Assembly: GCA_022496805.1 (NCBI GenBank) | Contig: CM040094.1 | Span: forward strand, 16,949,501-17,013,500 | Length of the DNA: 64,000 nt | Origin: Pohlia nutans | Lineage: Eukaryota > Streptophyta > Bryopsida > Bryales > Mniaceae | Direction of reading: 5' to 3' | Made by a program: the position numbers and the translations under genes | The notes under the pieces: generated by a model | Database searches by the model: none | The model's input: only the letters and a program-made list of their open reading frames with translations | Told to the model about the DNA's origin: nothing | In this document: positions 11,671 through 22,449 of the stretch, one piece after another | Position numbering within the stretch: position 1 is the stretch's first letter | Layout of the letters: the number at the start of each line of letters is the position of its first letter

Positions 11671-12390
11671 TGACTAAATATGTACCTATTCTATAAAGAT
11701 AAAGAAATATTTGTTCTATTTCTTGGTTTCGAGTGTGTCTTTCATCTGCAACATGTCACGTACATCAAAAATTTCAGACCCCACTGATTCTGCACGATTT
11801 CAGTGCGTTTATCGTTAAACACTGATTCCGCACGTCATACGTGCATTTAGAAGTGTCGTTATGGTACGGAAGTGACATGCATTACTAAGATGTCGATGCA
11901 GTGTCTTTTCAATGATTATCAAAAAAATGTTGTTTCCGCACGAAAGTCGTGCTTGACGGAATCCGTGCGTTAATTGTGTATCTACATTACATGGCTAGTA
12001 AGACACGGATAACATGCGGTTTTAGTTAATGCGGATTTAGTATATTATACGTATGATATTAATGCCATTTACCATATTCGTGCGATTTCAGTATCTATTA
12101 TAATGCAAATTATTTTCGTACGACATCCGTGTACAATATTTTTATATTTTTTGGAATCTTTTGGAATCTTTGAAAATATTTTATATTATTTTGGAATATG
12201 TTGAAATATTCCAAGAATCTTCTTTAAATTATACTTACGGTTTAACTTCCCAAAACATTTTTAGATCTACATTTATAGAGTTTAGAAGCAATACACATTA
12301 AAATTTCAAAGAAATAACATTTTTTATTTTTAAAATTCAAATTTGGTATTATTGGTTATCATTGTACTTTTCATCATAGGAGCAAAAAAA

Positions 12391-12880
12391 AAATAGCTCA
12401 CAACCACCACGATTTTGGCAAAAAATAGAAAAATTCAAAATATTATGAAGAAAATCCTAGATATAGAAAAAGTCCTGCATAATCTAGTGCAAAAAAGAAT
12501 TTGGATTTTTTTTTTTTCACATAGTTAAAAACATTCAAAGTCCGCTGAAAAAAAAACAGCTCAGAACCATGATCTGCCATCACGATTTTTGCAAAAAATA
12601 AAAAAATAAAAAATATTATGAATAAAATCCTAGATATAGAAAAAGTCCTACATAATCTAGTGCAAAAAAAAATTTGGAGAAAAAGTTTTTTTCACATAGT
12701 TAAAAACATTCAAAGTCCGCTGAAAAAAAAAAACAGCTCACAGCCATGATCTGCCATCACAATTTTGGCCAAAAAAAAAAAAAACTCAAAATTTTCTGAA
12801 TTTTTTTGTAGATGTAGGAAAAGCCCTGCATGTTGTAGTGCAAAAAAAAATTCGAAAAAAAAATTATATACACATGGCAA
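12391..12880 (+). repeat. Tandem repeat, about 176 bp x 2.7
   Basis: Three successive units share CAAAGTCCGCTGAAAAAA, CATGATCTGCCATCAC and AAAATCCTAGATATAGAAAA. The third unit is diverged and incomplete. It lies inside the nested TIR element. Confidence 0.75.
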
Positions 12881-12944
12881 AAAATTGCCAATGGTTTCAA
12901 GCTTTTATAATTACCAAAAGAGTTCCATTTTATGCATGAAGAGT

Positions 12945-13090
12945 TTGAGATGGTTTGGTGGTTTGGAGCTTAGTTGGCAACCGGGAGGTCATGAGTTCAA
13001 ATCCCACCGTCGATGATAGAGCTTGGGAAGCCATCGTGGGCCCCACTGCGGGTCCGGGCAATTTCTGTGTAGTTGAAGTGGGTAGTGAGG
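12945..13090 (+). mobile_element. tRNA-derived SINE
   Basis: An A-box-like GAGCTTAGTTGGCA is followed about 30 nt later by a B-box-like AGTTCAAATCCC, as in tRNA-type RNA polymerase III promoters. A GC-richer body and a long TTATT/TTTTA tail (13087-13170) follow. It resembles Au-type plant SINEs. The 99-codon frame across it is not a gene. Confidence 0.55.
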
Positions 13091-13502
13091 AAAATAATTA
13101 TTATTTTATTATTTTATTATTTTATTATATTTTATTATTTTATTATTTATTTTATTTTATATTTTTTAATAATATTATTTTGTTCAAATTTAGATATAGA
13201 AAGAAAATAAAATTTAGATATGGAAAAGATGATGTTGCACGAAAAACGCATTGAATCAATGTAGTTTTAAAGACGATTAAAACACGACATTTGACGACTG
13301 TAAAGAGTGCTGAATTCATACGTTTTCAATAGATGTATCAATCGTGTCGAATCAGTACTACATCCGTTTGTACGAACATTGTATCATATCAGTGTAGTTG
13401 CGATGAATGACGCAACGATGCAGAATCAGTGCGAAAACTGTACGAATCCTTGAAATATCGGAAATCGCACTGAAATTGTGCAGAATCAGTGGGGTCCGAA
13501 AT

Positions 13503-14760
13503 TCCTGATGATGGTCTTGGGGTCGAGCTTCGTACGAGTCTCATCTGGAACATGGACGTAAGCGACACAACCGAATATGCGCAAGTGAGAAAGATCGGGT
13601 GCTTTGCCAAAGAGAAGTTGGTATGGAGAGATACCTCTAGCATTCGAGCGAGTAGGAGACCGGTTAGTCAAATAATTTGCTATGGCCACGACTTCGCTCC
13701 ACAAGAATCGTGGCGTGCGTGCATCAACCACCATGGATCGACCCTTCTCCAGGAGGGTGCGATTCTTGCGTTCGGCGACCCTGTTCTGCCTGGGAGTGTA
13801 AGTCTCCGTCAGCTCTCGACCAATGCCGTGAGAGTCTAGAAAGGCACAAAATTCTTCACTGAGGAATTCGCCACCTCGATCGCTGCGAAGGCCACCAATC
13901 TGTCGTTGAAGGAGATTTTCCGCCCACGTCTTAAAAATCTTGAAGGCCTGCAACGTATCTGACTGTCGGCGAAGGAACTTCAGAAAGCAGAAACATGAGA
14001 AGTCGTCTGTGAACGAGGCGAAGTAACTGGACCCGCCTAGAGAGGGAGGTTTGATGTCGCCGCACAGATTGGCGTGTATGAGAGCGAGAGGACGAGTCGC
14101 ACGGCGTCTTGTTGTTCTGCGGGCACGTTTCTTGCTCTGCTTCCCAACAATGCAGCTCTCGCAAATGCGGTCGGAGCCTGGCATGAGTGGAACGCCGCTG
14201 GCAAGGCGATGGGGTCCAATCAGTCGAACTCCTTGCTGATTAAAGTGTCCCAGGCGTCGATGCCAGAGAAGTGGTATTGTGGGAGACTGAACGGCACAGA
14301 TGGGGAATGCCGACTTGTCTATAATATATTTGTAGAGGCCGGTGTTTGGTTCACGTATGCCTTTTCCCACGATATTGTTGGGTCCATCGTAAACCAGACA
14401 CCGCTCTTTATTGAACACTAACACATATCCTGCATCCGCTATCTTTTCCACAGAAAGAAGATTTCTAATAAGACCAGACACATAGTAAACATCAAATAAG
14501 TTTATTTCACCGCTGGGACCCAGATTTACAGAACATGTTCCTTGAACAGCAAGGTTCTCATTCCCAGCAGTCTGGACACTAGATGTGCCTGGGGTGAGAT
14601 TCAATGTGGAAAAGACACTCCGGTCCCTACTGACATGGCGTGAGGCACCAGAGTCTACCAGCCATTCTTCTTTTCCAATATCTAGCCCCGCTAAAGCTAC
14701 CTCGAAGACATCTACCCCGGTGTCGACTGTGTTATCTACCTCCTTGATGACGACGTTGGA
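13503..14760 (-). pseudogene. copia protease and integrase region, interrupted at its end
   Basis: Reading on the minus strand, a protease active site DSGASRHVS falls near 14660-14630. The open frame 14604-13486 follows. It has the GAG-pre-integrase zinc-binding pattern (WHRRLGH then CESC) and the integrase core: TDDFS (first Asp), LRSDRGGEF (second Asp) and RVAERKNRT (catalytic Glu). The usual FGCVAYVHVP and KLDPKT motifs come next, and the nested TIR element then cuts the frame. Polyprotein cleavage and DNA integration are the family roles. Reverse transcriptase and RNase H are absent downstream. Confidence 0.9.
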
Positions 14761-14787
14761 CTGAAATGGTCTTTAGGTGTTTCCACG

Positions 14788-15609
14788 TCATGGGGGTGAG
14801 GACTGGCAAGCTTGGGCCCGCTTCACGATTTTGGCGGCTAAGTCGCGGCAGTTACGGAGAATGTGCCCTGGTCGACCACACCAATTGCAGCAGATGGCGC
14901 GATCGTTGCGGAATCCCACTTGTGGTAGCTGGGGGCGAGCAGTGAAGCCGCTGGGACGATGATTCTGGTGTGAGAATCGAAGAGCCAAAGCTTCGTCTTT
15001 GCCGCTGCTAAGAAGTCCTGCACGCATTTTGTTACGACTCTCATCCTGAAGCAAACGTGCAGACACTTGCTCAAACGTAGGTAATACAGCGTTGGTACAG
15101 AAACTTTGATAGACAGAATCAAAGCTCGATGGAAGAGAGTTAAGAATGCGCTCAACCACTTCAGCTTCTGGGACTTGCTGGCCGATCCCAACCAACTCGG
15201 CCTGAATGGATTGTAGCTGAGTGAGATATTCTGACACTGAGCCTCCTTCATGAAGTCGGATGGAGTTCAGTTTGTCTTTCAGCATGAGACGGGAAGCATT
15301 GTTCCTAGTCTGATAACGAGCACCTAATCTATTCCAAGCATCACGAGGATCGACACATAACTAAATGATAAAGTAAATGTCCTCCGTGACAAAGAGAACG
15401 ATGTCAGTGAGTGCTTTCACTCTTCCCTGAGCTAGGTCGGCTGGTTCGCCTGGAACAGGCACGTTGTTACTGGTGGGATCTACGTACTGCCAGACATTGT
15501 TCCTGAGAAGGACCATCTTCATTCTAAATTTCCAACTCTGGTATTTGGGAAAGCCTGTAAGCTTGCTTGACTCGGGACAATCACCTGAAGCCATGACGAA
15601 CGTAGACAC
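14788..15609 (-). pseudogene. copia gag polyprotein region, with an internal stop
   Basis: The N-terminal part (15609-15361) has the UBN2-type pattern KLTGFPKYQSWKFRMKMVL and ends at a stop. Reading continues with residues of the type DAWNRLGARYQ and then the long frame 15285-14788. That holds LHEGGSVSEYLTQLQSI, LNSLPSSFDSVY and a CCHC zinc knuckle CNWCGRPGHILRNC. Gag packages the element RNA. The in-frame stop near 15361 means this copy is not intact unless the stop is read through. Confidence 0.88.
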
Positions 15610-15834
15610 TTGCTACACTGATACACTAAGACGGCAAAGTGATAATAGTAGACTGGACGACAGAAAGCAGATAGGAGATTGATGCTAAGACTGAAACTAT
15701 ATATAGAAACTTATCTTCACTCTGAGCAGTGCTACAAGAGTTGTAACGGTTTTGACCTTGACTGGACTTGGAGCAAAGGCTCACACGTCTTCCTTGTAGG
15801 AGCAGTGCTCACCACACATACGATATTAATTTCC

Positions 15835-15852
15835 CTACAAGCTCTGATACCA
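15835..15852 (-). promoter_or_regulatory. Primer binding site for initiator tRNA-Met
   Basis: The minus strand reads TGGTATCAGAGCTTGTAG immediately inside the 5' LTR. This is complementary to the 3' end of plant initiator tRNA-Met and is the standard Ty1/copia primer site. It fixes the element's orientation. Confidence 0.95.
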
Positions 15853-16125
15853 TGTTGTAAATTTGCTTCTCATAAACTTCGCACAGGTAGTACCGTGTTT
15901 TGAGTTAACTTCATATAAAGAGAAAACATGAGATCGTAACAACCAGTTACTGTTACGTCTATTACTTACTGTTACTAACTACGTGTAGCATATTGTTACT
16001 AACTAACATCACTACCCACTAACTACGTTGAGTGTACTTGATCTAACTATAAGAAGGCTCATTATTTTTACCTACCTAACGCTAGGTGTGTACCATCTGT
16101 GGATGTCTGGACTTTTGGTCCAACA
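15853..16125 (-). repeat. 5' LTR of the copia element (right end in window)
   Basis: Begins TGTTG and ends CAACA. The CCTAT duplication follows at 16126-16130. On the minus strand this LTR carries the promoter for the element RNA. It abuts the primer binding site directly. Confidence 0.95.
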
Positions 16126-16130
16126 CCTAT

Positions 16131-16175
16131 GACACTGTAGTGAGGATGTTCTCTCAAAGTTTTTTACACTAATTT
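16131..16175 (+). pseudogene. Continuation of the hAT relic after the copia insertion
   Basis: One frame reads DTVVRMFSQSFLH and then stops, which continues the hAT C-terminal pattern begun before 10625. A shift of frame relative to the left part shows that the relic was already decayed or has decayed since. Confidence 0.45.
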
Positions 16176-16188
16176 CCTTACCAAGATG

Positions 16189-16366
16189 CACTACAAGGAG
16201 AAGACATCGCTTTTCACTTGGTAGGTGAGTCAAATGGCGCCACTTCGCACTCACTGCTCAAGCGCTCAATACTTGGTGAGTGTGATTCGTCATGTAGGAC
16301 AAGTGACTGAACTCTGACAGTATTCTGAGTGAGAAGAGACGCCTTTGCTGCTAGGGATGCATTCAC
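16189..16366. mobile_element. CACTA-like MITE, copy 1
   Basis: It starts CACTACAAGGAGAAGACATC, and its inner part has GGCGCCACTTCGCACTCAC and GTGATTCGTCATGTAGGAC. It is the reverse orientation of the copies at 19525 and 43139 and the same as the one at 49154. The right end is eroded. Confidence 0.6.
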
Positions 16367-16948
16367 AAAATGGTGGGCAGCTCGTGCAAGACTAGGCACA
16401 GATGCTTAGACACTCTTTGGCATGTATATTGGAACAAGCTTGAAAACTATGTACTACTAATTTAAACTCATAGCATGATTGATACTAAGTTTGGGTGGGC
16501 AGGGGTTATTGCAGGGTTTCTTGGAAAGCGGGGTTCAATTCCCCCCTCATGGAAATTCATATGTTAAGCCAAAACCAGACGTTGTTCATTCTACAAGGGC
16601 CAACAGTAATGCCTTGATTTATCACATAGTTTTCACATTGAAAAAATTAGTAGCCACATTCTTAGAACATGTTATGTGAAGATGCTACGAATGCAAAAAT
16701 ATTGCTAAGGCCACATGAATGAATGAGGCTAGTTTTTCTATCAATGAAAATCAAGGAAGAGAGTGAGAAGATGAGCTAGAGTGGAACATGAATGAGACAG
16801 TCCAAACATTTCAACAGAGCTACTGAAACAAATGTGTGAGTGCCTAATGGTGGAGAACGGCAGTTGGATATTTTGGTACGGAACTTTTTCACAATTGAAG
16901 AGACTCTAACTCCATAATTATGTCCAAATCTCTTAACCGATGACCTAT

Positions 16949-17527
16949 TTATGTAAAATTCATATGTAGAGCGGACCTTCTCGCCTGATAAGGGTGGATA
17001 GAGGAGTGTGAGGGACTCAGATTTTGAAATATTAGCTCATCAAACAAGATATGGCGAGTCAGTGTTGGCCCATTCACACCAAGAAGCTCCAACACTTGCA
17101 TTGCGTTTGTAGAATGTTGCAAGGTAAAATTTGAAAATAAAATACAATTTCTTGCAGTGTCAAAGCCTTGTCTGTTCTTGCTTTTCTTGTTAGTGGAGGA
17201 CAAATTTCTTGTGGCACCCAAAATGCATTGGAGCACCTTCTTGCATGCATCACAAGGTGAGTTTAAAGTTTCTTTCCACTTGGGGACACTCTTTTTAGTT
17301 AACTCTAATGAGCCAAATGTTCCCCACTTTCGATGATGAAGAGGTTGGCATATGGCAAGGTCTGAAGCGTGATTATAGCGGCCGCAGTTCGGCTGTGGGT
17401 GGGAAGGGAACATGAAGCTATAGAGGGGACTATAGAGCCTGGCCATTGCTAATGAAGGGAGAGCAGTTGCGACCTTTGCGGTGCGGAACTGCCAACGGAA
17501 TAATAGTAGTTGATGCTTCGGTGCCAT
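16949..17527 (-). other. Unidentified 192-codon open frame
   Basis: This is one of the longest uninterrupted frames outside the recognised genes and starts MAPKHQLLLFRW. It has no signal peptide, membrane segment or motif I recognise. Cys and Lys cluster mid-protein (CDACKKVLQCILGA). A short stretch near 17065-17090 resembles one near 38420. It may be a chance frame in decayed transposon DNA or an orphan gene. Confidence 0.2.
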
Positions 17528-17529
17528 AA

Positions 17530-19520
17530 TAATGGCTGATGATAGGCTGCCTTACTATTATTTCTAATTATTTTTTTGTCATCACTCAATGGATAGAACT
17601 CAAGGCTGTTCAATTGCAAGAAAAACTGCCGAGAACCTCAGGAGCATGAATTCGATTGGAATAACAGCCTGGCTCCTCCGTGGTGTCTGCGTTATACCGT
17701 GGGAGGGTTTTCTCAAATGTTTCCCTATTTTTGTTCAGAATACATGATGCTATTCACGTCCACAAATAAGGATGTAGTTACATGTAAAAATATGGATGCT
17801 TTGGAGAAGTAAATTTCCAACCAAGTATGGGTTTATTACCATCCATAAAAATCAAGGTATTGTTCATCACCGACCTCTCCAATCAAGGCACAAACTGCCT
17901 CACAGCATCACCACCCATGAACATGGTCCATTCACACTAGTCACCCAAAGCGGGTGTGGCAGAGAATCTTGACCTTTGGCCATAGTGTAAAGCAACCCTT
18001 AAACTCGTTTTGAGTTCGAAAAGACTTCAGAACTAGTCTATGGTGAGTTGGAGAATAACCCAAAGCAAGGCCCAGCAATGCCATGGGGCATGAAACTCGT
18101 GATCTCTACAATGCTAAAAGACAGTTCCCGCAAGTTTCTTTATGCAAAGAGACCCAACCATGGGATTAATGAATGTTAGAAATTATAATTATAGGAAGAG
18201 AACTCTACTTGAACTCCACTCATGGAGTAGTTCTGTTTTTGAATAACTCTATTTGCAAAAATGCTTTTGGAATTTTTTTTGTAGCTTTAAGAACCGATGG
18301 CACTTTTTTTTTGGTTGACTGTTGAAGGCTACATGCATTGTGGAAGTATGGCCAATGGGCTACAATGATGGATTTTATCAAGATCACACCACACAATGGT
18401 GACAAAGAATCCTTAGACATTAGTAAACTGTAGCTAAGTTGTTTTATTTTTTCTCGTTTTTTGACTTGAGATATGAACAAATGACAACAATGTGGCTACC
18501 TCTTTGGTTTAAAATTCAGCAAAATGGTTAAAGAGTATTATGTTAAACAAATCAAAAAGGCTACAACACACAAAATTTGCAAAATTGTATTCCTTTATTC
18601 ATATCACTTGAATTTAGCACCTTGAGACCATATAAGTTAGATATCAGTTTGAGGTTTAGATTAGATATCACTACACTAATGCACTTCATGGGGTCAAAGA
18701 CTAATTCAAAAACATTGTTGAAGTTCACATAAACATCATCACAAAGGAAACACTAAAACCAAGCTCCAACCAAGCAACTACTCTAAATCAACAACTATGA
18801 CCAAATTTGGACAAGCCCACTAGATCTCCATTAGGCCTGCACAATGTTTACAATGTTTACAGTCTTTCCAACTTTCGATGCCCATAATTCAATGACCATC
18901 AACCTTAGTAAGTCTCCTAGTTTGTCTGATTTATTCCACATTCCTCCCTAGAATACAACTACCAGTTTATAAAAAGAATTGTACAAGGCGACTCCATGAA
19001 AATTTGACAACATCTTTATAAGCAAAATCATATATCTTTGTGGCCACGGGCAGGAAAGTTAAAGTGAGCAAATTTTTGCCAGGTGGCTACATTTGTATTC
19101 ATGTGGCTAATTGCAACAAAAGAAAATAATAATAAAAAATCGAATAATCGCCTCATGCTTTCCACCATTTCACGATGCATGGCCTAATTGTCAAATTGGC
19201 TGAATCTACCCTAGTCCTAATGATGTCATCGTGACCTGCTGCGAGCTACCTTTGTTGGCGTTGACGTCCGGTCCCTTAAACCCTAAATCGTCTCCTTCAG
19301 AGCCTAAACGGGTCATACGTTGTACACGGTCAAAGATTCAAAGTATGATTCAACGTACAACGTATGACCTTTATGTGTTGTGCTCTTGATAAAATCCACA
19401 ACTATAGCCCATTCATCATACTTCCACAAGCTATGCAGCCTTCAATATTCAACAAAAACAAAGTGGCATCAACCTATAAGGCTACAATAATTAAATTCCC
19501 ATGAGTTGTTTTGCTAATGA
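17530..19520. other. Gene-free stretch
   Basis: AT-rich sequence with scattered stops in all frames. I see no conserved protein fragment, RNA gene or paired element ends. The minus frame at 18220-18480 is low-complexity and unconvincing. Confidence 0.4.
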
Positions 19521-19524
19521 GCCA

Positions 19525-19703
19525 CCACTACAAGCATAGGCGTCGTTTCTCACTCTGAAGAAGGATTCTGTTCATTGTCACTTTTCACTATACATGTTTG
19601 TCCTACATGACAAATTGCACTCACCAAATCCAACCAAAAAAATCGGTGAGTGCAAAGTGGCGCCGTTGCACCCGCAGAAGGAGTGAAACTCCTCTTTGTG
19701 GAG
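19525..19703. mobile_element. CACTA-like MITE, copy 2
   Basis: It begins CACTACAAGCATAGGCGTCG and ends near GGAGTGAAACTCCTCTTTGT. The interior contains GTACATG-type and GGTGAGTGCAAAGTGGCGCC blocks shared with 43139-43312. It is about 180 bp and non-coding. Confidence 0.65.
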
Positions 19704-20060
19704 CACATATTCCCCACCTTCACTGGCCACGGGTAAATTTTCTAGAAGAAAGGAAGAATGACATCAAACAAAAGAAACGGAACCAATTCAAGAATCATAC
19801 AGTGGGCAGCTTCATGTGTGGATTTAGAAGAATCCGACGGGATAACGCCATGAAAAGAAACAAAGGAAGAACTTGTGCTAAAGAAAAAGGGACCGGAGAC
19901 AGGCCCTATTCATTGGACTCTCCTGCATGCATGCTGGGAATAGGAGCGTGAGAGTTCATGTGACCCGGGTCAACTGAGATTCGTCCGGAGCGGCTCTAAA
20001 TATACTCACTCACCGCCTGCACGGCAGTTCCCCCGCCGGCTCTTTCTGATGCAAGTAACC

Positions 20061-20810
20061 AGGGCTGATTTTTCACAAAGTTCTAGCCCGTCCACGTCCA
20101 AAAACCTTGAATTGAAAGGCAAAAAAAATTGCAACCCGTCCCAAAACCGGTGATTTTAAAATCAACCCGTCCATGGAAAGGTTGAAAAAAAAACAACCTG
20201 TCCCAAAACCGGTTGCAAATTGAAAATACCCGTCCCGTAATGTTTAGAATTTTCTTTTTAAAAATAAAAATAAAAATAAAAATATTCATGTGCAAATATT
20301 CCAGTTGAAAACATCAATTGGAATGCAGTGATGCTTGTTTGGAGAAACATGAAGGATAGGGGAATTCATCCACTTGTTTGAAGGGTAAGCTCTTTTTTTT
20401 TTAATAAAATTTTGAACATGCTTGTATAAAATATTAATTATTCAATTTCTAAGTGTACCTTCAATTATAATCTTTGACATTGTGTTACAAAGGTTCTAAA
20501 TATTGTAGTTGATGAATCATTGTGTGCAGGTGAATCGAGCTCTTGAAGATTGGTATTTTGATTAGGTATTAGTGGTTTGACTCCATTATGCTTACATTCA
20601 CATGTCATATGACACAATGTAATTGATATTTGCACCATTTATTTTTTTGGGAAATTTTACATTAAAAAAAATTATATTTTTAGAACCCGTCCAAAGTGAA
20701 TTTAACCCGTCCAAAAACCGGTTCATTTTTTTAGAACCCGTCCACTTAAAATGTTTTTTTTTTCTGAACATATCCCTGGACATGTTAGGGACCTTGTGAA
20801 AAATCACCAC
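20061..20810. mobile_element. Mutator-like element with 11-bp target duplication and internal AACCCGTCC repeats
   Basis: TGCAAGTAACC occurs at 20050-20060 and 20811-20821. The ends carry CTGATTTTTCACAA and TTGTGAAAAATCAC as inverted repeats. About eight copies of ACCCGTCC, all in the same orientation, cluster near both ends. Between them, 20300-20370 and 20529-20564 look exon-like: residues NWNAVMLVWRNMKDRGIHP, then a GTGTGCAG acceptor followed by VNRALEDWYFD and a stop. An 8-11 bp duplication and captured exon-like pieces suit a Pack-MULE. Confidence 0.65.
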
Positions 20811-21169
20811 TGCAAGTAACCGATTGAGTGAGTGAAGGCTGCCTGGATGAAAGGAAAGTGATCGAACGACTTCCTGCCTGGTCGCCGCAGGGTACAGTAA
20901 TTAACTTACTACAGTGCCTACTAGTAATGCCCCTGGAGCCATTCATTCTCTTCCCTTGCAAGTGGCTGCCACTTGCCACTACACGACGCTGCTGGAGTGC
21001 AGCCGATGCTGCCTATCAATGCCCCACTTGGGGGTCCATCTCACATTCTCTTGACCCTCAGTTTTACTGTCAGTGGCCCACACTATACACCAGTGGTCAC
21101 ACTAATTATATAATTATACGTGATTAATATTTTTCGGAAATGATCAACTATGTTCCTGTCCTAGCTTAT

Positions 21170-21305
21170 AGTGGCTCTGCCTTGCACCAGAGGAGAATGT
21201 ACAACATATTCTACACCCAACAAGACCGTCTTCATTAGTAGCTAATTCGACAGGTGGAGTTCGAAGATGATGCATGAAGGAAAAGCAGAGAGTATGAAGG
21301 TTAAG
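21170..21305 (-). mobile_element. Partial MITE, family of 26390 and 49015
   Basis: Shares TGGCTCTGCCTTG, GAATGTACAACATATTC and GATGATGCATGAAGG with 49040-49410. It ends just before the TTAA element at 21306. The terminal repeats are incomplete. Confidence 0.4.
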
Positions 21306-21309
21306 TTAA

Positions 21310-21851
21310 CCCCTAAATGACAAAGGGGGTAAGGGCAAAACATAAATGTGTTATAAAAATTTACTTCTTCAACTTTGATGAAGTTTGGTCCAAAAGAGAA
21401 AATGAGGAGCTTGATGTTTAGTAATTTTCCATGTGGTCGAATATCAAACAATAGCTTTTTATCATCTCATAATGAATTTAGAAGCATTTAACTTCAAATA
21501 TTTATAAGAATCACAAATTTTATTTTTAGAATTTGAAATTTTGTATGATTTGTTAAAACTAAACATTCTATTCTAAAATCTAAAATTGCAAATTTTTCAA
21601 CGGAGAGAACATCATCACTTTCCCCAAATAGTAAGTTTTCTAACACTAGACAATCTAGAAGTGTTTTTCTTTGAAAATTTCTCCCGGGTGGAGTTTAACT
21701 CGAATTGACATAATTCAAATTGGGTTGGAAAGTAGACTTGATTACCTGTTTAAAAATATTTTTTTATTTTCTATAAATTTTTATTTTCTATTTTGGGCAG
21801 CCCATAGAAAAAGGGCAGAGACCATAAAATGGTTGATCCGTCACTTAGGGG
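21310..21851 (+). mobile_element. TTAA-flanked MITE, 542 bp, young copy
   Basis: TTAA at 21306-21309 and 21852-21855. Starts CCCCTAAATGACAAAGGGGG and ends CCGTCACTTAGGGG. It is nearly identical along its length to 50646-51185, so the pair moved recently. The 66-codon frame inside is not a transposase. Confidence 0.85.
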
Positions 21852-21908
21852 TTAATGAATGTTATGATTGATAGTCTGATATCCTTTGTAGTTTTGAAAG
21901 AAAAGAAG

Positions 21909-22446
21909 CATAACATTCAATAGCCTTAGAACCGCTTCACACTATGGCGGAAGGTCGAGAGGTTGTCGATTTCCACCAATCAAATTGCAAGAAACCATGG
22001 ATTTTGCCTCTTGACCTTTCATATTAAAGGTCAAAGTCCAACGGCCGTCGCTCTTCAAAATGTCTACGTCGTGGTACTTTTTAACCAAGGTGACGGCCTC
22101 TCAAAAGGAAGTTTGGGTCGAACAGGAATAGAAACCTAAGCTTTGGTCGAGAGGCCGTCAATTTCTTTTCATAAAAAATGAAAACTTTATTTTATTTCCT
22201 ATTTACAGTAGATTTCTTTGGACTCTCAAAGTCTCAATCCCATGGCCTCTTGACTTTGACGGCCAAGTGTGACGCGGCCCTTAATTCCCATTGCCTTAAG
22301 TTTCCTTCATGCACTCTACTCATCACCTTGAGCCTTCACTTGTCAACTCATCGACTAATGAGCGTATTATTGGGTGTGGAATATTCCACACCATCTACTC
22401 TAGAGCCAAGGCAAAGACAAATGAATGCATACTATTGAATGTTATA
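21909..22446. mobile_element. MITE, CATAACATTCAATAGC family, long copy
   Basis: Begins CATAACATTCAATAGCC and ends CTATTGAATGTTATA. The core GTGTGGAATATTCCACACC is itself palindromic. The left half contains a different GC-rich segment (AGAGGTTGTCGATTTCC) that is repeated inverted inside, so this copy has extra foldback sequence. Non-coding. Confidence 0.55.
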
Positions 22447-22449
22447 AGT

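Larger units (their letters stand above)
11768..13505. mobile_element. TIR DNA element nested in the copia integrase end
   Basis: The left end reads AATTTCAGACCCCACTGATT. The right end is its inverse with few changes (TIR about 40 bp). Further in, the motif CTGATTCYGCAC recurs near both ends, as subterminal repeats do in Mutator or hAT elements. The interior is non-coding: a tandem array at 12.39-12.88 kb and a SINE at 12.95-13.09 kb. No target duplication is clear, so the superfamily is open. Confidence 0.6.
10625..16125 (-). mobile_element. Ty1/copia LTR retrotransposon, minus strand, lacking a recognisable reverse transcriptase
   Basis: The two LTRs are 273 bp each and differ at about 7 positions by eye (roughly 97% identical), so the insertion is fairly recent. 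The element is flanked by CCTAT at 10620-10624 and 16126-16130. The gag-protease-integrase order and integrase type place it in Ty1/copia. Reading on the minus strand, the polyprotein runs from about 15609 to 13503 and stops where a TIR DNA element (about 11768-13505) begins. Only about 870 bp remain between that element and the 3' LTR, and these carry plus-strand ORFs rather than reverse transcriptase/RNase H. It must therefore be non-autonomous. It sits inside a hAT relic. Confidence 0.92.

Noticed and set aside
13489..15682. Plus-strand frames opposite copia gag and integrase
   Set aside because: Shadows of the minus-strand polyprotein, which has recognisable motifs.
16487..16560. tRNA-like B-box GGGGTTCAATTCCCC
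   Set aside because: No matching A-box, acceptor stem or tail; could be a chance palindrome or a SINE scrap.
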